A stretch of DNA of 64,000 nucleotides. Origin: CAVSWT01 sp963777515 (GTDB taxonomy: Bacteria > Bacteroidota > Ignavibacteria > Ignavibacteriales > Ignavibacteriaceae). Shown here piece by piece: positions 1-9,943 of this stretch; the stretch's first letter is position 1; every line of letters begins with the position of its first letter. The notes beneath the pieces were generated by a model, which saw only the letters and a list, made by a program, of their open reading frames with translations, did not search any database and was not told where the DNA came from. Both the position numbers and the translations under genes were made by a program. The DNA is taken from assembly GCA_963777515.1 (NCBI GenBank), contig CAVZQU010000017.1, forward strand, positions 62,001 through 126,000. Reading direction: 5' to 3'.

Positions 1-710
1 TTGTATATCATAATTTTCTTCTTCCCTACCCTAAAACAGATAAGCCTGCTGTTAATGAAAAAGGACAACTAGCTGAATTTTTAAAAATCTTCAAATTATT
101 TTTTGAAAAAGATCATATTGGTATTGCTATAACCTTCTTGCTTATTTATAGATTTGGTGAAGCACAGTTATTAAAACTTGCCCAACCGTTTTTTCTTGAT
201 CCTATAAACAAAGGAGGACTAGGGCTTTCTCTTGAAGAAATAGGCATCATTTACGGAACATTTGGTGTTATTTCATTATTGTTAGGAGGAATCCTTGGCG
301 GAATTTTTGTTTCAAGGGATGGCTTAAAGAAATGGATTTGGTGGATGTTTGCAGCAATAAATATTCCGCATGTAGTTTATATATTTCTTGCCTTTGTACA
401 ACCTGAAAATAATGTTCTTATTACACTATGCATTATGGGGGAACAATTTGGCTACGGTTTTGGTTTTACAGCTTACATGCTTTACATGATTTTCATATCA
501 CAAGGTGAATTTAAAACATCCCACTTTGCAATTTGCACAGGTTTTATGGCACTTAGCATGATGCTGCCTGGTGCAGTAAGTGGAGCAATTGAAGAACTTT
601 TAGGTTATAAACTTTTCTTTGTTTGGGTTTTAATTACAATGATCCCGGGTTATTTTATAGTTAAAGCATTACCATTTGATCCTGAATTCGGGAAGAAAGC
701 TGAGGAGTAA
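1..710 (+). CDS. AmpG-like MFS permease, 5' end outside the window
   Basis: The reading frame is open from the first bases of the window (codons from position 3), so the start lies upstream; a TTG at 138 is internal. The visible 235 or so residues hold about six hydrophobic segments separated by short charged loops, with the phrase QPFFLDP followed by GLGLSLEEIGIIYG, which is typical of the AmpG/PAT branch of the major facilitator superfamily. AmpG proteins import anhydromuropeptides from the periplasm during cell-wall recycling. The genes directly downstream (serine hydrolase 6 nt away, then a NagZ-type GH3 enzyme) act on the same kind of substrate, which supports this assignment. Substrate is inferred; another PAT-family carrier is possible. 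No frame break is visible in this part. Confidence 0.75.
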   Translation, partial: VYHNFLLPYPKTDKPAVNEKGQLAEFLKIFKLFFEKDHIGIAITFLLIYRFGEAQLLKLAQPFFLDPINKGGLGLSLEEIGIIYGTFGVISLLLGGILGGIFVSRDGLKKWIWWMFAAINIPHVVYIFLAFVQPENNVLITLCIMGEQFGYGFGFTAYMLYMIFISQGEFKTSHFAICTGFMALSMMLPGAVSGAIEELLGYKLFFVWVLITMIPGYFIVKALPFDPEFGKKAEE

Positions 711-715
711 AAAAA

Positions 716-1894
716 ATGTTTAAGCTTCATAAAATCAATGTTTTATTTATTTCTATCTTACTTTTTCTACTTTTTCAAAATGCAGTAATATTAAAAAGTA
801 ACGACGCTAAGTTAAGTACAATTAATTTTGATAACGTAGATAAAGTTGTTCAAAAAGCCATTAAAGATTCTGCTTTCCCTGGTGCAGTTCTATTAATTTC
901 AAAAGATGGAAACACAATTTATCAAAAAGCATACGGCCATTATACTTACAATGATTCATCCCCAAAGATGAAAATAAGCACCATCTTTGACCTTGCTTCG
1001 GTTTCAAAAGTTATATCAACTACAACATGTGCAATGATCTGTTATGACAGAGGTTTATTTAACCTCGATGATAAAGTTGCTAAATATATCCCATCTTTTG
1101 GCCAAAATGGTAAACAAAATGTAACAATAAGAAATTTGCTTGTTCATGACAGCGGATTAAGGCCGGATATAATTTCCTATAAAGCATATGAAAATTCACC
1201 TAATCCGGAAAAAGATATTTTAAATGAAATTTATTCTGATACTTTAATTTATCCCACCGGTTCAAAAATGGTTTATTCCGATTTAAATATGATTACCATG
1301 CAAAAAATTATTGAAAAAGTTACCGGTAAAACTTTGGATAAATTTGCAGATGAAGAGGTATTTAAACCTTTAGGAATGATGCATACAATGTACAATCCGC
1401 CTGCCTCATTAAAGGATAGCTGCGCACCTACTGAGACAGATAATTATTTTAGAAATAGACAGCTACAAGGTGAAGTTCATGATGAAACCTCGTTTTTAAT
1501 GGGTGGAGTAGCCGGTCATGCCGGATTATTCTCCAATGTAAATGATTTGGCTAAATTTTTGAAGATGCTTCTTAATAAGGGCTCTTTTGACGGTAAACAG
1601 CTTATAAAACCAGAGACCGTTAATTTGTTCATCAAACAGCAAAGTGACTTAAGTTCTAGGGCACTTGGTTGGGATACAAAATCTGAAAACGGATATTCCT
1701 CTGCCGGAAAGTATTTCAGTCCTTTATCTTACGGCCATACCGGATATACAGGAACTTCAGTTTGGACAGACCCAACAAGAAAATTATTCGTAATCTTATT
1801 AACAAACAGAGTTTACCCAACAAGAAAGAATACGAAGATAATCCATGTAAGGCCTTTGGTTCACAATGCTGTTATTAAAGCTCTTGAAAAATAA
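716..1894 (+). CDS. Serine hydrolase, beta-lactamase class C / esterase family
   Basis: 392 residues with an N-terminal hydrophobic stretch (about residues 8-27) that acts as signal peptide or anchor, so the enzyme should work in the periplasm. The beta-lactamase fold motifs are intact: S95-V-S-K98 (SxxK nucleophile and base), Y187 in YSDLN, and H341-T-G. This family covers penicillin-binding-protein-like carboxypeptidases, esterases and AmpC-like enzymes; the exact substrate cannot be read from the sequence. It starts 6 nt after the AmpG-like gene and precedes a GH3 gene whose C-terminal domain is clearly its paralogue, suggesting a shared role in muropeptide processing. The ATG at 716 is the only start giving the leader. 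Good confidence in family, low in substrate. Confidence 0.85.
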   Translation: MFKLHKINVLFISILLFLLFQNAVILKSNDAKLSTINFDNVDKVVQKAIKDSAFPGAVLLISKDGNTIYQKAYGHYTYNDSSPKMKISTIFDLASVSKVISTTTCAMICYDRGLFNLDDKVAKYIPSFGQNGKQNVTIRNLLVHDSGLRPDIISYKAYENSPNPEKDILNEIYSDTLIYPTGSKMVYSDLNMITMQKIIEKVTGKTLDKFADEEVFKPLGMMHTMYNPPASLKDSCAPTETDNYFRNRQLQGEVHDETSFLMGGVAGHAGLFSNVNDLAKFLKMLLNKGSFDGKQLIKPETVNLFIKQQSDLSSRALGWDTKSENGYSSAGKYFSPLSYGHTGYTGTSVWTDPTRKLFVILLTNRVYPTRKNTKIIHVRPLVHNAVIKALEK

Positions 1895-1971
1895 TTTTCT
1901 CAAATAATATATAATATTCTCGATACTAATTATATTGTTGGCAATTAACAAGGTTTTGATATGATTAATTT

Positions 1972-4897
1972 ATGGCAAAAAAGCACTTTCGTAGCTCAAT
2001 AATTATTTGGGTTGTTTTACTTGTATTTTTTACAACATTTCCCACTTCACTTAAAACATCGAAATTAAATTTCTTTGGGATTTTTATGGATAAGAAACTT
2101 TCAAATACAAAAAGTGTTGAAAGCCCTTTATTTGATTTAACTTCTACTGAAAAAAGTTGGGTAGAAGAAAAGTTAAAACAAATGAGCACTTATGAAAAAT
2201 GCGCTCAAATGGTTATGCCCTGGGTTACCGGAGATTATCTTGCCGAAGATTCCAAAGAGTATCTGAGATTAAAACACTTAGTTGAAGATGACAAAGTTGG
2301 CGGGTTAATTTTCTTCAAAGGGAATATTCTCAATGAAGCATCTTTAATTAATAAAATGCAAAAGTTATCTGATGTTCCCCTTCTAATCTCATCAGATTTT
2401 GAACACGGCCTTGGAATGCGTTTAACAGATGGACTAAATTTCCCATATAATATGGCATATGGCGGCTACAGGAGATATTCATCTTGCATATCAAATGGGA
2501 AAAATTGTCTCAATTGAAAGCCGTGCATTAGGAGTTCAGCAAAACTATGCCCCGGTTGCTGATGTCAATAACAATCCATTAAATCCTATAATAAATATTC
2601 GTTCGTATTCAGAAAACAAAGATATAGTATCAAAATTTACTACAGCTTTTATTAGAGGTGAATCTGAAGAAAGAGTTTTATCCACAGCAAAACATTTTCC
2701 GGGACATGGAAATACTCAAATAGACTCACATACTGACATGCCTAAAATTGCTGTTGATAAATATAATATTGCCAATATCGAATTGGCGCCATTTGCTGCA
2801 GCAATAAATGCAGGCGTTAAATCTGTAATGATTGGGCATTTAAATGTTCCGGCACTTGATCCAAGTGGTGTTCCGGCAACACTTTCAAAAAGAATTATAA
2901 CTGATCTTTTGAAACATGAAATGGGATTTAGAGGTTTAGTTGTTACTGATGCGATGAATATGAGCGCAATTACAAAATATTATTCTGCAGCGGAAGCTAC
3001 TGTAAAAGCAGTGCAAGCTGGAAATGACATGATATCCTAATGCCGCCGGATGAAGAGATTGCTATCAATTCCATATACGAAGCAGTTGAGGATAATAAGA
3101 TTAGTATTAACAGAATTAATGAAAGTGTTAAGAAAATTCTTACTGCAAAAAAATGGCTTCAGATTGAAAGAAATAAATTTTCAGATCTTGATAGATTAAA
3201 TAAAATTATAGGTATTAAATCCCACCAGAAATTAGCCAAAGAAATCGCTGTTAAATCTATAACGCTTGTAAAAAATGATGATAAATTAATTCCAATTGAC
3301 CCGGTAAAAATTCAAAGAGCAGCCTGTATCTCAATCACCGAAAGTGATAACGATGAATCTGAGAAAATCTTTCAAGGCGAACTGGAAAATAAATTTTCTA
3401 ATCTCCAAAAAGTATTCTTAACTAAAAAAAGCAAAAAAAGAGATTACAGCAGGGCATATAATATTGCTAAAAATTCAAGCTTAATTATACTCCCCTCTTA
3501 TGTAAGAGTAAAAGCTTATGAAGGAACTGTAAGTTTATCAAAAACTAATACTGAATTCATTAAAAAAATTCTTAAAGCTTAAAACGCCTTCTGTTGTAAT
3601 CAGTTTTGGCAATCCATATTTGCTTTCACTATTCCCGGAAGCTTCGACTTATTTATGTGCTTATGGGGATGTTCCTGTTTCACAAGAAGCAATGGCTGAA
3701 GCTTTAGTTGGCGAAAATAAAATTCAAGGAAGGCTGCCGATTTCAATTCCTAATACTGAATTTATTGTAGGTGATGGAATTAAGGTAGAAAGTTCAACTT
3801 TAAAGTATGTGGAAGGCGGTGAAGATGTACATTATAATTTCACCCCTATTGATACCAGCCATGAATCAGGCAATTGATAATAAAGTTTTTCCAGGCGGAG
3901 TTTTATTAATCGGTAAAGAAGGGAAAGTAATTTACGAAAAAGCATTCGGTTATTTTTCTTATGAGAAATCTTCTACTAAAATGACAACAGATGCTATATT
4001 TGATCTTGGTAATATATCTGAAGCTGTTGCAACTACCACTGCGGCTATGCTTTTAAATGATTGGGGTCTATTAAAATTAAACAAAAAAGTTTCAGATTAC
4101 TTACCAGGAATTTGAAAACAATGGAAAAGAAAATATTAAAATAAAAAATCTTCTGCTGCATAATTCCGGTTTAGTTGATGATAGAGATTTTTTTGCTCGT
4201 CATAAAAACAAGGATGAGCTTCTTAGATTCAATTATGAATGATAAGATTGCATATGAAACGGAATCAAAATCTGTTTATAGTCCTGTAAATATGATTGTA
4301 CTTCAGCAGGTGATTGAAAAGACTGCCGGAGAAAATATTGATGATTTGTTAGAAGATAATATTTTCAATCCTTTAAAAATGAACCGTACGATGTATAATC
4401 CTCCGCGGGAATTATATTATTATTGTCCTCCAACCAGCGATAATTATACTTCAAAGAAAAGAAACAAAGGTGTTGCTTACGATGGCAATACTTTTTTGCT
4501 TGATGGAATTTCCGGCAGCTCTGGGCTTTTTTCAACAGCGGAAGATCTTGCAACTTTTATGCAGATGATGCTGCAAGATGGAGCTTACGGTGACCAGCAG
4601 TATTTGAAATCATCTACCGTTAAAAGATGGACAGAAGTTCAATCAATACTTAATTCTCATGGATTAGGATGGGATACAAACTTGAATAAAAAATCCGCAG
4701 CCGGACAAATGTTTTCTGAAAATTCATTCGGGAAATCAAGTAATACTGGCTGTTCAGTTTGGGCAGATAAAAATAAAAATGTTTTTGTAATTCTTCTTAC
4801 AAACAGTATCTATCCTGAAGGTAAGAATGAAGAAAATGTTAAATTTGAACCTGAACTTCATAATAAAATAATTCAAACAATTTCTGAAAACTTATAA
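1972..4897 (+). CDS. GH3 beta-N-acetylhexosaminidase (NagZ-type) fused to a degenerate beta-lactamase-like domain; several frame breaks
   Basis: Reads as one protein of about 970 aa interrupted by frame changes near 2458, 3036, 3582-3600, 3860, 4112 and 4225. N-terminal hydrophobic segment, then a GH3 catalytic domain: KHFPGHGNTQIDSH carries the NagZ signature with the catalytic His/Asp loop, and VVTDAMNMSAI carries the nucleophile Asp. A GH3 C-terminal domain follows (to about 3860). The last 350 residues match the upstream serine hydrolase (716-1894) closely, but the motifs are gone: the SxxK position reads N-I-S-E, and HTG reads K-S-S, while the Tyr in YSPVN stays. Fusions of NagZ and a beta-lactamase domain are known in Bacteroidota; here the second domain looks like a pseudoenzyme. 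Frame breaks are probably sequencing indels; the lost motifs lie in well-aligned stretches and are not explained by them. Confidence 0.82.
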
Positions 4898-4907
4898 AAA
4901 GATTTTA

Positions 4908-5211
4908 ATGAAACATTTTGTTATTTCAGTCACTTACACTGCACCAATAGAAAAAATAGAAGAAATTCGACCCAGCCACAGAAGCTTTTTACAAATAGGA
5001 TATGACATTGGATTTATATTATGCTCAGGCCCGCGAAACCCAATGACTGGCGGAATTATAATAGCACGCGCTGAAAGTAAAGAAGAAATTAGAATTGTTA
5101 TTTCAAAAAGATCCTTACCTCACTAATAAATTAGCAGAGTACGAATTCATAGAATTCGAGCCGGTTAAACATCAAGATTTTCTATCTGATTGGATTAATA
5201 AAGAAAGATAA
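4908..5211 (+). CDS. YciI-family protein, one frame break
   Basis: Starts at the ATG 10 nt after the GH3 fusion. The first 60 residues (HFVISVTYTAPIEKI, then HRSFLQIGYDIGFILCSGP) match the small YciI ferredoxin-like fold with its conserved His and Gly-Pro. The frame changes near 5100 and continues with KDPYLTNKLAEYEFIEFEPV to a TAA at 5209-5211, giving the usual length of about 100 residues. Family members are dimeric and include catabolic dehalogenase-like enzymes, but most have no known role. Adjacent to the recycling cluster, so probably co-transcribed; no function is implied by that alone. Confidence 0.75.
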
Positions 5212-5338
5212 TCTCTTTCAATCATTTTATTAGATTGATTTACAAACTCTCTCTATCAATTTATATAAGATTTTATTATTTGTATTTTTAATCATCAAAT
5301 AAATATGATTAATACAAAACAAATAAAATAAAATCTTC
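5212..5338. other. Intergenic spacer, AT-rich
   Basis: An AT-rich spacer before the PspC gene. No convincing hairpin or gene. It probably holds the promoter of the PspC/PQQ dehydrogenase pair, but I see no clear TAnnTTTG element. Confidence 0.3.
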
Positions 5339-5533
5339 ATGCCTTTAAAAAGATCAAGCGACAAAATGATTGGCGGTGTCTGCGGCGGAATAGCAGAATG
5401 GCTTCACTGGGATCCTACATTCGTAAGGATTGGTTATGTGCTTTTATCTGTGTTAAGTGCAGCATTCCCGGGCATTTTAGTTTATGTTATATTATGGGCA
5501 ATTATGCCGTCAGCAGATTCTGAAGGATTATAA
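5339..5533 (+). CDS. PspC domain membrane protein
   Basis: 64 residues, almost entirely one PspC domain. The pattern MIGGVCGGIAEWLHWDPTFV followed by a hydrophobic helix (residues about 35-56) is the standard signature of the phage-shock-protein C family. Stand-alone minimal PspC proteins are common in Bacteroidota and sit in the inner membrane; they are linked to envelope stress, although few have been studied. The gene precedes a lipoprotein gene by 45 nt and could share its transcript. Complete, no frame break. Confidence 0.88.
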   Translation: MPLKRSSDKMIGGVCGGIAEWLHWDPTFVRIGYVLLSVLSAAFPGILVYVILWAIMPSADSEGL

Positions 5534-5577
5534 AGAATTTTTTTGCTGCTTTTATACTTGATAAGAAAGGAAAGAAT

Positions 5578-6726
5578 ATGACAAAAAATTTTTTAAAAAC
5601 ATCAATTATATTTTTTCTTATTTCATTTTTTACGATAATACTTTTTTCATGCAATACTAATACCAACGACACTGCACCATCAAGCCAAAATGATATTTCC
5701 GACATTACACTTCCCCCCGGATTTAAAATTGATATTTATACTGATCAAGTTGAAGGCGCAAGAGAAATGGCGTTAAGTGATAATGACATTCTTTATGTCG
5801 GGACCAGAGGAACCGGAAAAGTATATGCCGTGTTAGATACAAACAAAGATTATAAAGCTGATAAAGTTATAACTATTGCGAGCGGTTTAAATAGCCCAAA
5901 CGGAGTTGCATTGAAAGATGGAAATCTTTATGTAGCGGAAATAAATAGAGTTTCACGTTATGATAATATTGATGCTAATCTTGATCATGTGCCGACATCG
6001 GTAGTAGTTAACGATAGCTTTCCAAACGATCAGCATCATGGTGCAAAATTTATTGCGTTTGGGCCAGATGGAAAACTATATGTTCCGGTAGGTGCTCCAT
6101 GCAACATTTGTTTAAGAGATGATGATCCACGTTACGCTTCAATTATGAGGATGAATCCGGATGGAAGTGATTTGGAAATATTTGCTCATGGTATAAGAAA
6201 TACTGTGGGGTTTGATTGGCAGCCTGGGACAAATGAATTGTGGTTTACTGACAATGGCAGAGATTTAATGGGAGATGATATTCCAAGTGATGAATTGAAC
6301 TGCGCTCCAATAAAGGGATTACATTTTGGTTATCCATTTGTTCATCAGGGTGATATTCTTGATCCAGAATTTGGTAAAGGGAAAAATATTGATGACTATG
6401 TCAAACCCGTTCAAAAGCTTGGGCCGCATGTAGCTTCATTAGGAATGACATTCTACACAGGCAACATGTTTCCAGCAGAATATAAAAATCAAATATTTAT
6501 TGCTGAACATGGCTCATGGAATAGAAGTCATAAAATTGGTTACCGTGTTATGGTTGTAAAAGTGGATGGAAATAAAGCAGTTGGTTATGAACCTTTTGCT
6601 GAAGGCTGGCTGAAGGGTGAAAATGTTTCCGGAAGGCCTGTTGATGTTTTAGTAATGCACGATGGATCTTTATTAGTTTCCGATGATTTTAATGGTATTA
6701 TTTACAGAATTTCTTATGGTGATTAG
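5578..6726 (+). CDS. PQQ-type soluble sugar dehydrogenase (GSDH/sorbosone dehydrogenase family) lipoprotein
   Basis: 382 residues. A leader with hydrophobic core ends in a lipobox (LFSC at about residues 22-25), so the protein is probably a lipoprotein facing the periplasm. The body is a six-bladed propeller of the GSDH family: the NDQHHGAK stretch carries the catalytic-type His, and GIRNTVGFDWQPGTNELWFT and AEHGSWNRS are typical family blocks. Members oxidise aldoses or sorbosone using pyrroloquinoline quinone and pass electrons to the respiratory chain; PQQ synthesis genes are not in this window, so cofactor and substrate are inferred. A purine-rich ribosome site (gaaagg) lies before the ATG. 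Intact reading frame. Confidence 0.85.
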   Translation: MTKNFLKTSIIFFLISFFTIILFSCNTNTNDTAPSSQNDISDITLPPGFKIDIYTDQVEGAREMALSDNDILYVGTRGTGKVYAVLDTNKDYKADKVITIASGLNSPNGVALKDGNLYVAEINRVSRYDNIDANLDHVPTSVVVNDSFPNDQHHGAKFIAFGPDGKLYVPVGAPCNICLRDDDPRYASIMRMNPDGSDLEIFAHGIRNTVGFDWQPGTNELWFTDNGRDLMGDDIPSDELNCAPIKGLHFGYPFVHQGDILDPEFGKGKNIDDYVKPVQKLGPHVASLGMTFYTGNMFPAEYKNQIFIAEHGSWNRSHKIGYRVMVVKVDGNKAVGYEPFAEGWLKGENVSGRPVDVLVMHDGSLLVSDDFNGIIYRISYGD

Positions 6727-6743
6727 ATTATTAGCTGACATCA

Positions 6744-6773
6744 TGTAGGAACTTCATCTATGTAGTTCCTACA
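6744..6773. terminator. Hairpin between convergent genes
   Basis: Perfect 10-bp stem TGTAGGAACT / AGTTCCTACA with a 10-nt loop, followed on the plus strand by AAAATTATTTTTT. It sits between the converging dehydrogenase and GIY-YIG genes, so it can serve as a bidirectional terminator. The same palindrome type also occurs as a dispersed repeat in related genomes, as far as I recall. Confidence 0.6.
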
Positions 6774-6776
6774 AAA

Positions 6777-7139
6777 TTATTTTTTGATCTTTCTTTTATT
6801 GTACCCTTTTTCTTCAAACGGCTGAAGTTTTTCCAGCCACATTTTCTCCAGTATATTTAAATCTTCAGTGTAATCATAACTTAAATCTTCTTTGGGCTCC
6901 AAATTGTCAATTACTTCAAAAGAAAATTTTTCTTCGCCTAATTTGTTATAATCTTTTTGAAGCTCTGAAATAACATAAGACCCCATTTTCAACTGGAATT
7001 TTATGCTGTTAAATTTTCCAGGTAAATTTTTACTGCTGCCAATGAATATTCTATCATTATCCAAATTTTTGATTTGAAAAATGCCCATAGGAGTTAATGT
7101 CTGTTTGTATTGTTTCTTTAATTCTTTTTTATCGATCAA
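6777..7139 (-). CDS. GIY-YIG nuclease-like domain protein
   Basis: 120 residues. GIFQIKNLDNDRIFIGSSKNL near residue 18 matches the GIY-YIG core (first strand GIY..., then the YIG-like FIG), and the Arg and downstream Glu positions (YNKLGEEKFSFEVI) fit the small LuxR-adjacent/UvrC-like single-domain group. Such short proteins are widespread in Bacteroidota and are often called GIY-YIG nucleases, though many are not tested for cleavage. The first two Tyr residues are replaced by Phe, which may lower or remove activity. It is a lone minus-strand gene between two plus-strand units. No frame break. Confidence 0.72.
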   Translation of the reverse strand: MIDKKELKKQYKQTLTPMGIFQIKNLDNDRIFIGSSKNLPGKFNSIKFQLKMGSYVISELQKDYNKLGEEKFSFEVIDNLEPKEDLSYDYTEDLNILEKMWLEKLQPFEEKGYNKRKIKK

Positions 7140-7204
7140 CTTTGTTCCTTGTAAATTTCTTAAATATTATTAAAACTTCACAAATACTAATCAATTTTGT
7201 ATAA

Positions 7205-7227
7205 TCTAAAATACAAGCAATTTTAGA
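7205..7227. other. 8-bp inverted repeat upstream of cydA
   Basis: TCTAAAAT and ATTTTAGA are separated by 7 nt in the 237-nt spacer between the GIY-YIG gene and cydA. It lies about 150 nt before the cydA ATG. It may be an operator or just AT-rich chance; it does not match Fnr or Rex consensus sites. The rest of the spacer shows nothing I can name. Confidence 0.3.
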
Positions 7228-7376
7228 ATATTACTTACTGGTGAAATAAATGTGAAAGCAAAATAATAACTTTGACGCGTTACATCAAACCATCAATAAA
7301 TTTACTGTACTGAACATTAAGCAAATATTTTATAGTTTAGTACTATTAAATTTTAATATTTATCTCAACACTAATT

Positions 7377-8688
7377 ATGGACAATCTTCTCGCTGCCCGT
7401 TCCACAATGGCATTGTCTCTTGGCTTTCACATTATCTTTGCCTGTATTGGTATGACTATGCCTTTCCTTATGGTTGTTTCGCATTGGCTTTATTTAAAAC
7501 GAAAAGATGAAATTTATTTGAAGCTAACAAAAACATGGTCAAAAGGTGTTGCTATATTTTTTGCTATCGGTGCTGTTTCGGGAACTGCACTTTCATTTGA
7601 GCTTGGAATTTTATGGCCTGGATTTATGAAATACGCCGGGGCAATAATCGGAATGCCTTTTAGCTGGGAAGGAACTGCATTTTTTGTTGAAGCAATTTGT
7701 ATTGGATTATTTCTTTACGGATGGAATAAAATAAATCCTTATGTGCATTGGTTCGCAGGTTTAATGGTTGGAATTTCAGGAGTATTATCCGGAATTTTTG
7801 TGGTTACAGCAAATGCTTGGATGAATGCGCCAGCCGGATTTGATTGGGTAAATGGCAAAGCAATCAATATTGATCCGTTTGCCGCCATGTTCAATCCTGC
7901 ATGGGTAAGCCAAACTTCTCACATGATAATAGCTGCTTTCGAAGCAACTGCGTTTGCTGTTGCCGGGCTTCATGCATTTTTACTTTTAAGAGGAAAAAAC
8001 ATCTCTCAATTCATAAAATGGCAATGATAATTGCATTATCCATCGGAAGTATTGCAGCTATTATTCAGCCACTTAGCGGTGACCATTCTGCAAAAGATGT
8101 TGCAAACGGCAACCAATAAAACTTGCAGCTATGGAAGGATTATTTCAAACAGAAAAAGGCGCAGGCTTAACTATTGGCGGTATTCCAAATGAAAAGGAAC
8201 GTGTTACAAATTTTGGTTTAACAATTCCCAAAGGATTAAGCTTTTTAGCTTATGGAGATTTTAATGCAGAGGTTAAAGGATTAGAAGATTTTCCCGAAGA
8301 AAATTGGCCGCCGGTTGCACCGACACATATTGCTTTTCAAATAATGGTTGGATGCGGAACTCTTTTAGCTTTAGCTGGAGTTTTATTCTGGGTGATTCGC
8401 TACAAATGGAAAGATGCTTTACTGAATAAAAAGTTTTTAACTTTTATTGCTTTAATCGGTCCATTAGGTTTTGTTGCCGTGGAAGCCGGATGGATTGTAA
8501 CAGAAGTTGGGCGCCAGCCATGGATAATTTATAATATAATGAGAACAGCTCAAGCTGTGTCTCCGGTGCCCGGACAAATTTTTCATTTTACACTTTTTGC
8601 AATTTCTTATATAGTTTTATGCTTTGCTGCGTATTGGCTAATGAAAAGACAAATAATAAAATTAGATGAAGAAGAGTTAGTAAATTAG
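7377..8688 (+). CDS. cydA: Cytochrome bd oxidase subunit I, two frame breaks
   Basis: Rejoins to about 437 residues after frame changes near 8020 and 8115. LAARSTMALSLGFHIIFACI carries the N-terminal heme b595 His; HMIIAAFEATAFAVAGLHAF carries the heme b558 axial His; QIMVGCGTLLALAG carries the axial Met; GRQPWIIYNIMRTAQAVSP is the highly conserved quinol-oxidase block. The region between the two halves reads GDHSAKDVA, then PIKLAAMEGLFQTEKGAG, as in the family. The Q-loop is short, as in the CIO-like/short-loop branch. With CydB it reduces oxygen to water with quinol electrons and has high oxygen affinity. All key residues are present, so the breaks are more likely sequencing errors than decay. 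Confidence 0.93.
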
Positions 8689-8716
8689 ATATTCAAGTTG
8701 ACCGTTTAAATTTAAA

Positions 8717-8818
8717 AACTGTTAAAACAGTTAAATTTTTGTTTGGGGTTTTCATTAACACCGGGATTAATCCCGGTGATAACCTAAAAAGCAATATATA
8801 TGAACCGTTTTAACGGTT
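8717..8818. repeat. Cluster of three REP-like palindromes between cydA and cydB
   Basis: Three short palindromes lie in order in the 250-nt spacer: AACTGTT-aa-AACAGTT (8717-8732), the perfect 20-mer CACCGGGATTAATCCCGGTG (8759-8778) followed by GATAACC, and AACCGTT-tt-AACGGTT (8803-8818). Alternating palindromes of this form, with CATTAACACC before the middle one, resemble the REP-type repeats of Bacteroidota that are mobilised by RAYT (Y1 REP-associated) transposases; no such transposase is in the window. Unusually, they separate two subunit genes normally only a few nt apart. Confidence 0.6.
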
Positions 8819-8937
8819 TACTTCATATAGTGGACAACTTGAGTTAGTTAGATAAAACCATTAAAATTATTGTAAATTTTGAAGGTTTGAATTTAAACAA
8901 TTTGACTTTTTAATTTTGAATTTTGATTCTTAAAAAC

Positions 8938-9941
8938 ATGCTCTACATTGTAATTATATTTTTATTAGTATCAGTTTATCTTTATTGCTTATTAGGCGGT
9001 GCAGATTTTGGAGCGGGAATAATTGAGCTGACAACAAGAGGTGAAAATAAAAATCGTATTAGAAAAATCGTAAGCGATTCAATGGCGCCTATTTGGGAAG
9101 CTAATCACATGTGGCTGATTATCACCGTTGTTATTTTATTTAATGCTTTCCCTCCTATTTACAGCCAGATTTCAATTTCACTTTATATTCCTTTAATACT
9201 TTTGTTATTCGGAATTATTTTAAGAGGAACTACTTTTACATTTCGTCATTACGATGCAATAAAAGATTCATCGCAGGAAGTTTATTCAAGATTTTTTCAA
9301 ATCTCCAGCTTGCTTGTTCCATTCTTCTTTGGATTGTTAATCGGGGCGTTAGTTTCAGGAAGAATATATGTTAACCCCATGGATTTATTGAAGGATACAT
9401 TTTACCATGGTTAAATCTTTTCTCAATTTCAATTGGAATTTTTATTGTATCCTTGTTTGCATTTATTGCCGCTGTATTTTTAATTGGCGATTCAACCGAT
9501 GCACAGTTTAGAAAAATATTTATTCGAAAAGCTAAAATTGCAAATCTTTTAACTGTAATTAGCGGGGGACTTGTGTTTTTATCCTCTGCTGTTTTTTCGA
9601 ATAGTGATTTTGCAAAGAATTTTTTCAGTCATCCTTTAAGCATAGGATTAATTGTTATAGCTACAATATTACTTCCATTTTTATGGAAGGCTTTGGACAA
9701 AGGATTCACCTGGCGTTCACGGATACTTGCCGGGGCAGAATTACTTTTTATACTTTCGGCTTTTTATGCGGTTTATTTCCCTACTATTGTAGTTATTAAT
9801 GATGCCGACAATTTAACTTTACTTAACAGTGCTGCCAATGCTTTAACTTTGTCTTACTTAGGCTGGGCTTTAATTATCGGTTCTTTAATAATTTTTCCAG
9901 CTTTGTTTTATTTGATAAAAGTTTTTAAGCTGGTTAAGTGA
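8938..9941 (+). CDS. cydB: Cytochrome bd oxidase subunit II, one frame break
   Basis: Start chosen at the ATG 8938 (MLYIVIIFLLVSVYLYCLLG), not the in-frame TTG at 8923. GGADFGAGIIEL near residue 22 and WEANHMWLI are family signatures, and about eight membrane segments follow. The frame changes near 9408 (after KDTF) and continues with LFSISIGIFIVSLFAFIAA to the TGA at 9939-9941; total about 334 residues, the usual length. It pairs with CydA as the membrane partner of the oxidase. The 250-nt spacer from cydA is filled with REP-like repeats. Confidence 0.92.
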
Positions 9942-9943
9942 TT

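Noticed and set aside
7377..9941. cydAB as pseudogenes
   Set aside because: All heme ligands and signatures are present and the breaks match the error pattern of essential genes elsewhere, so sequencing error is the better explanation.
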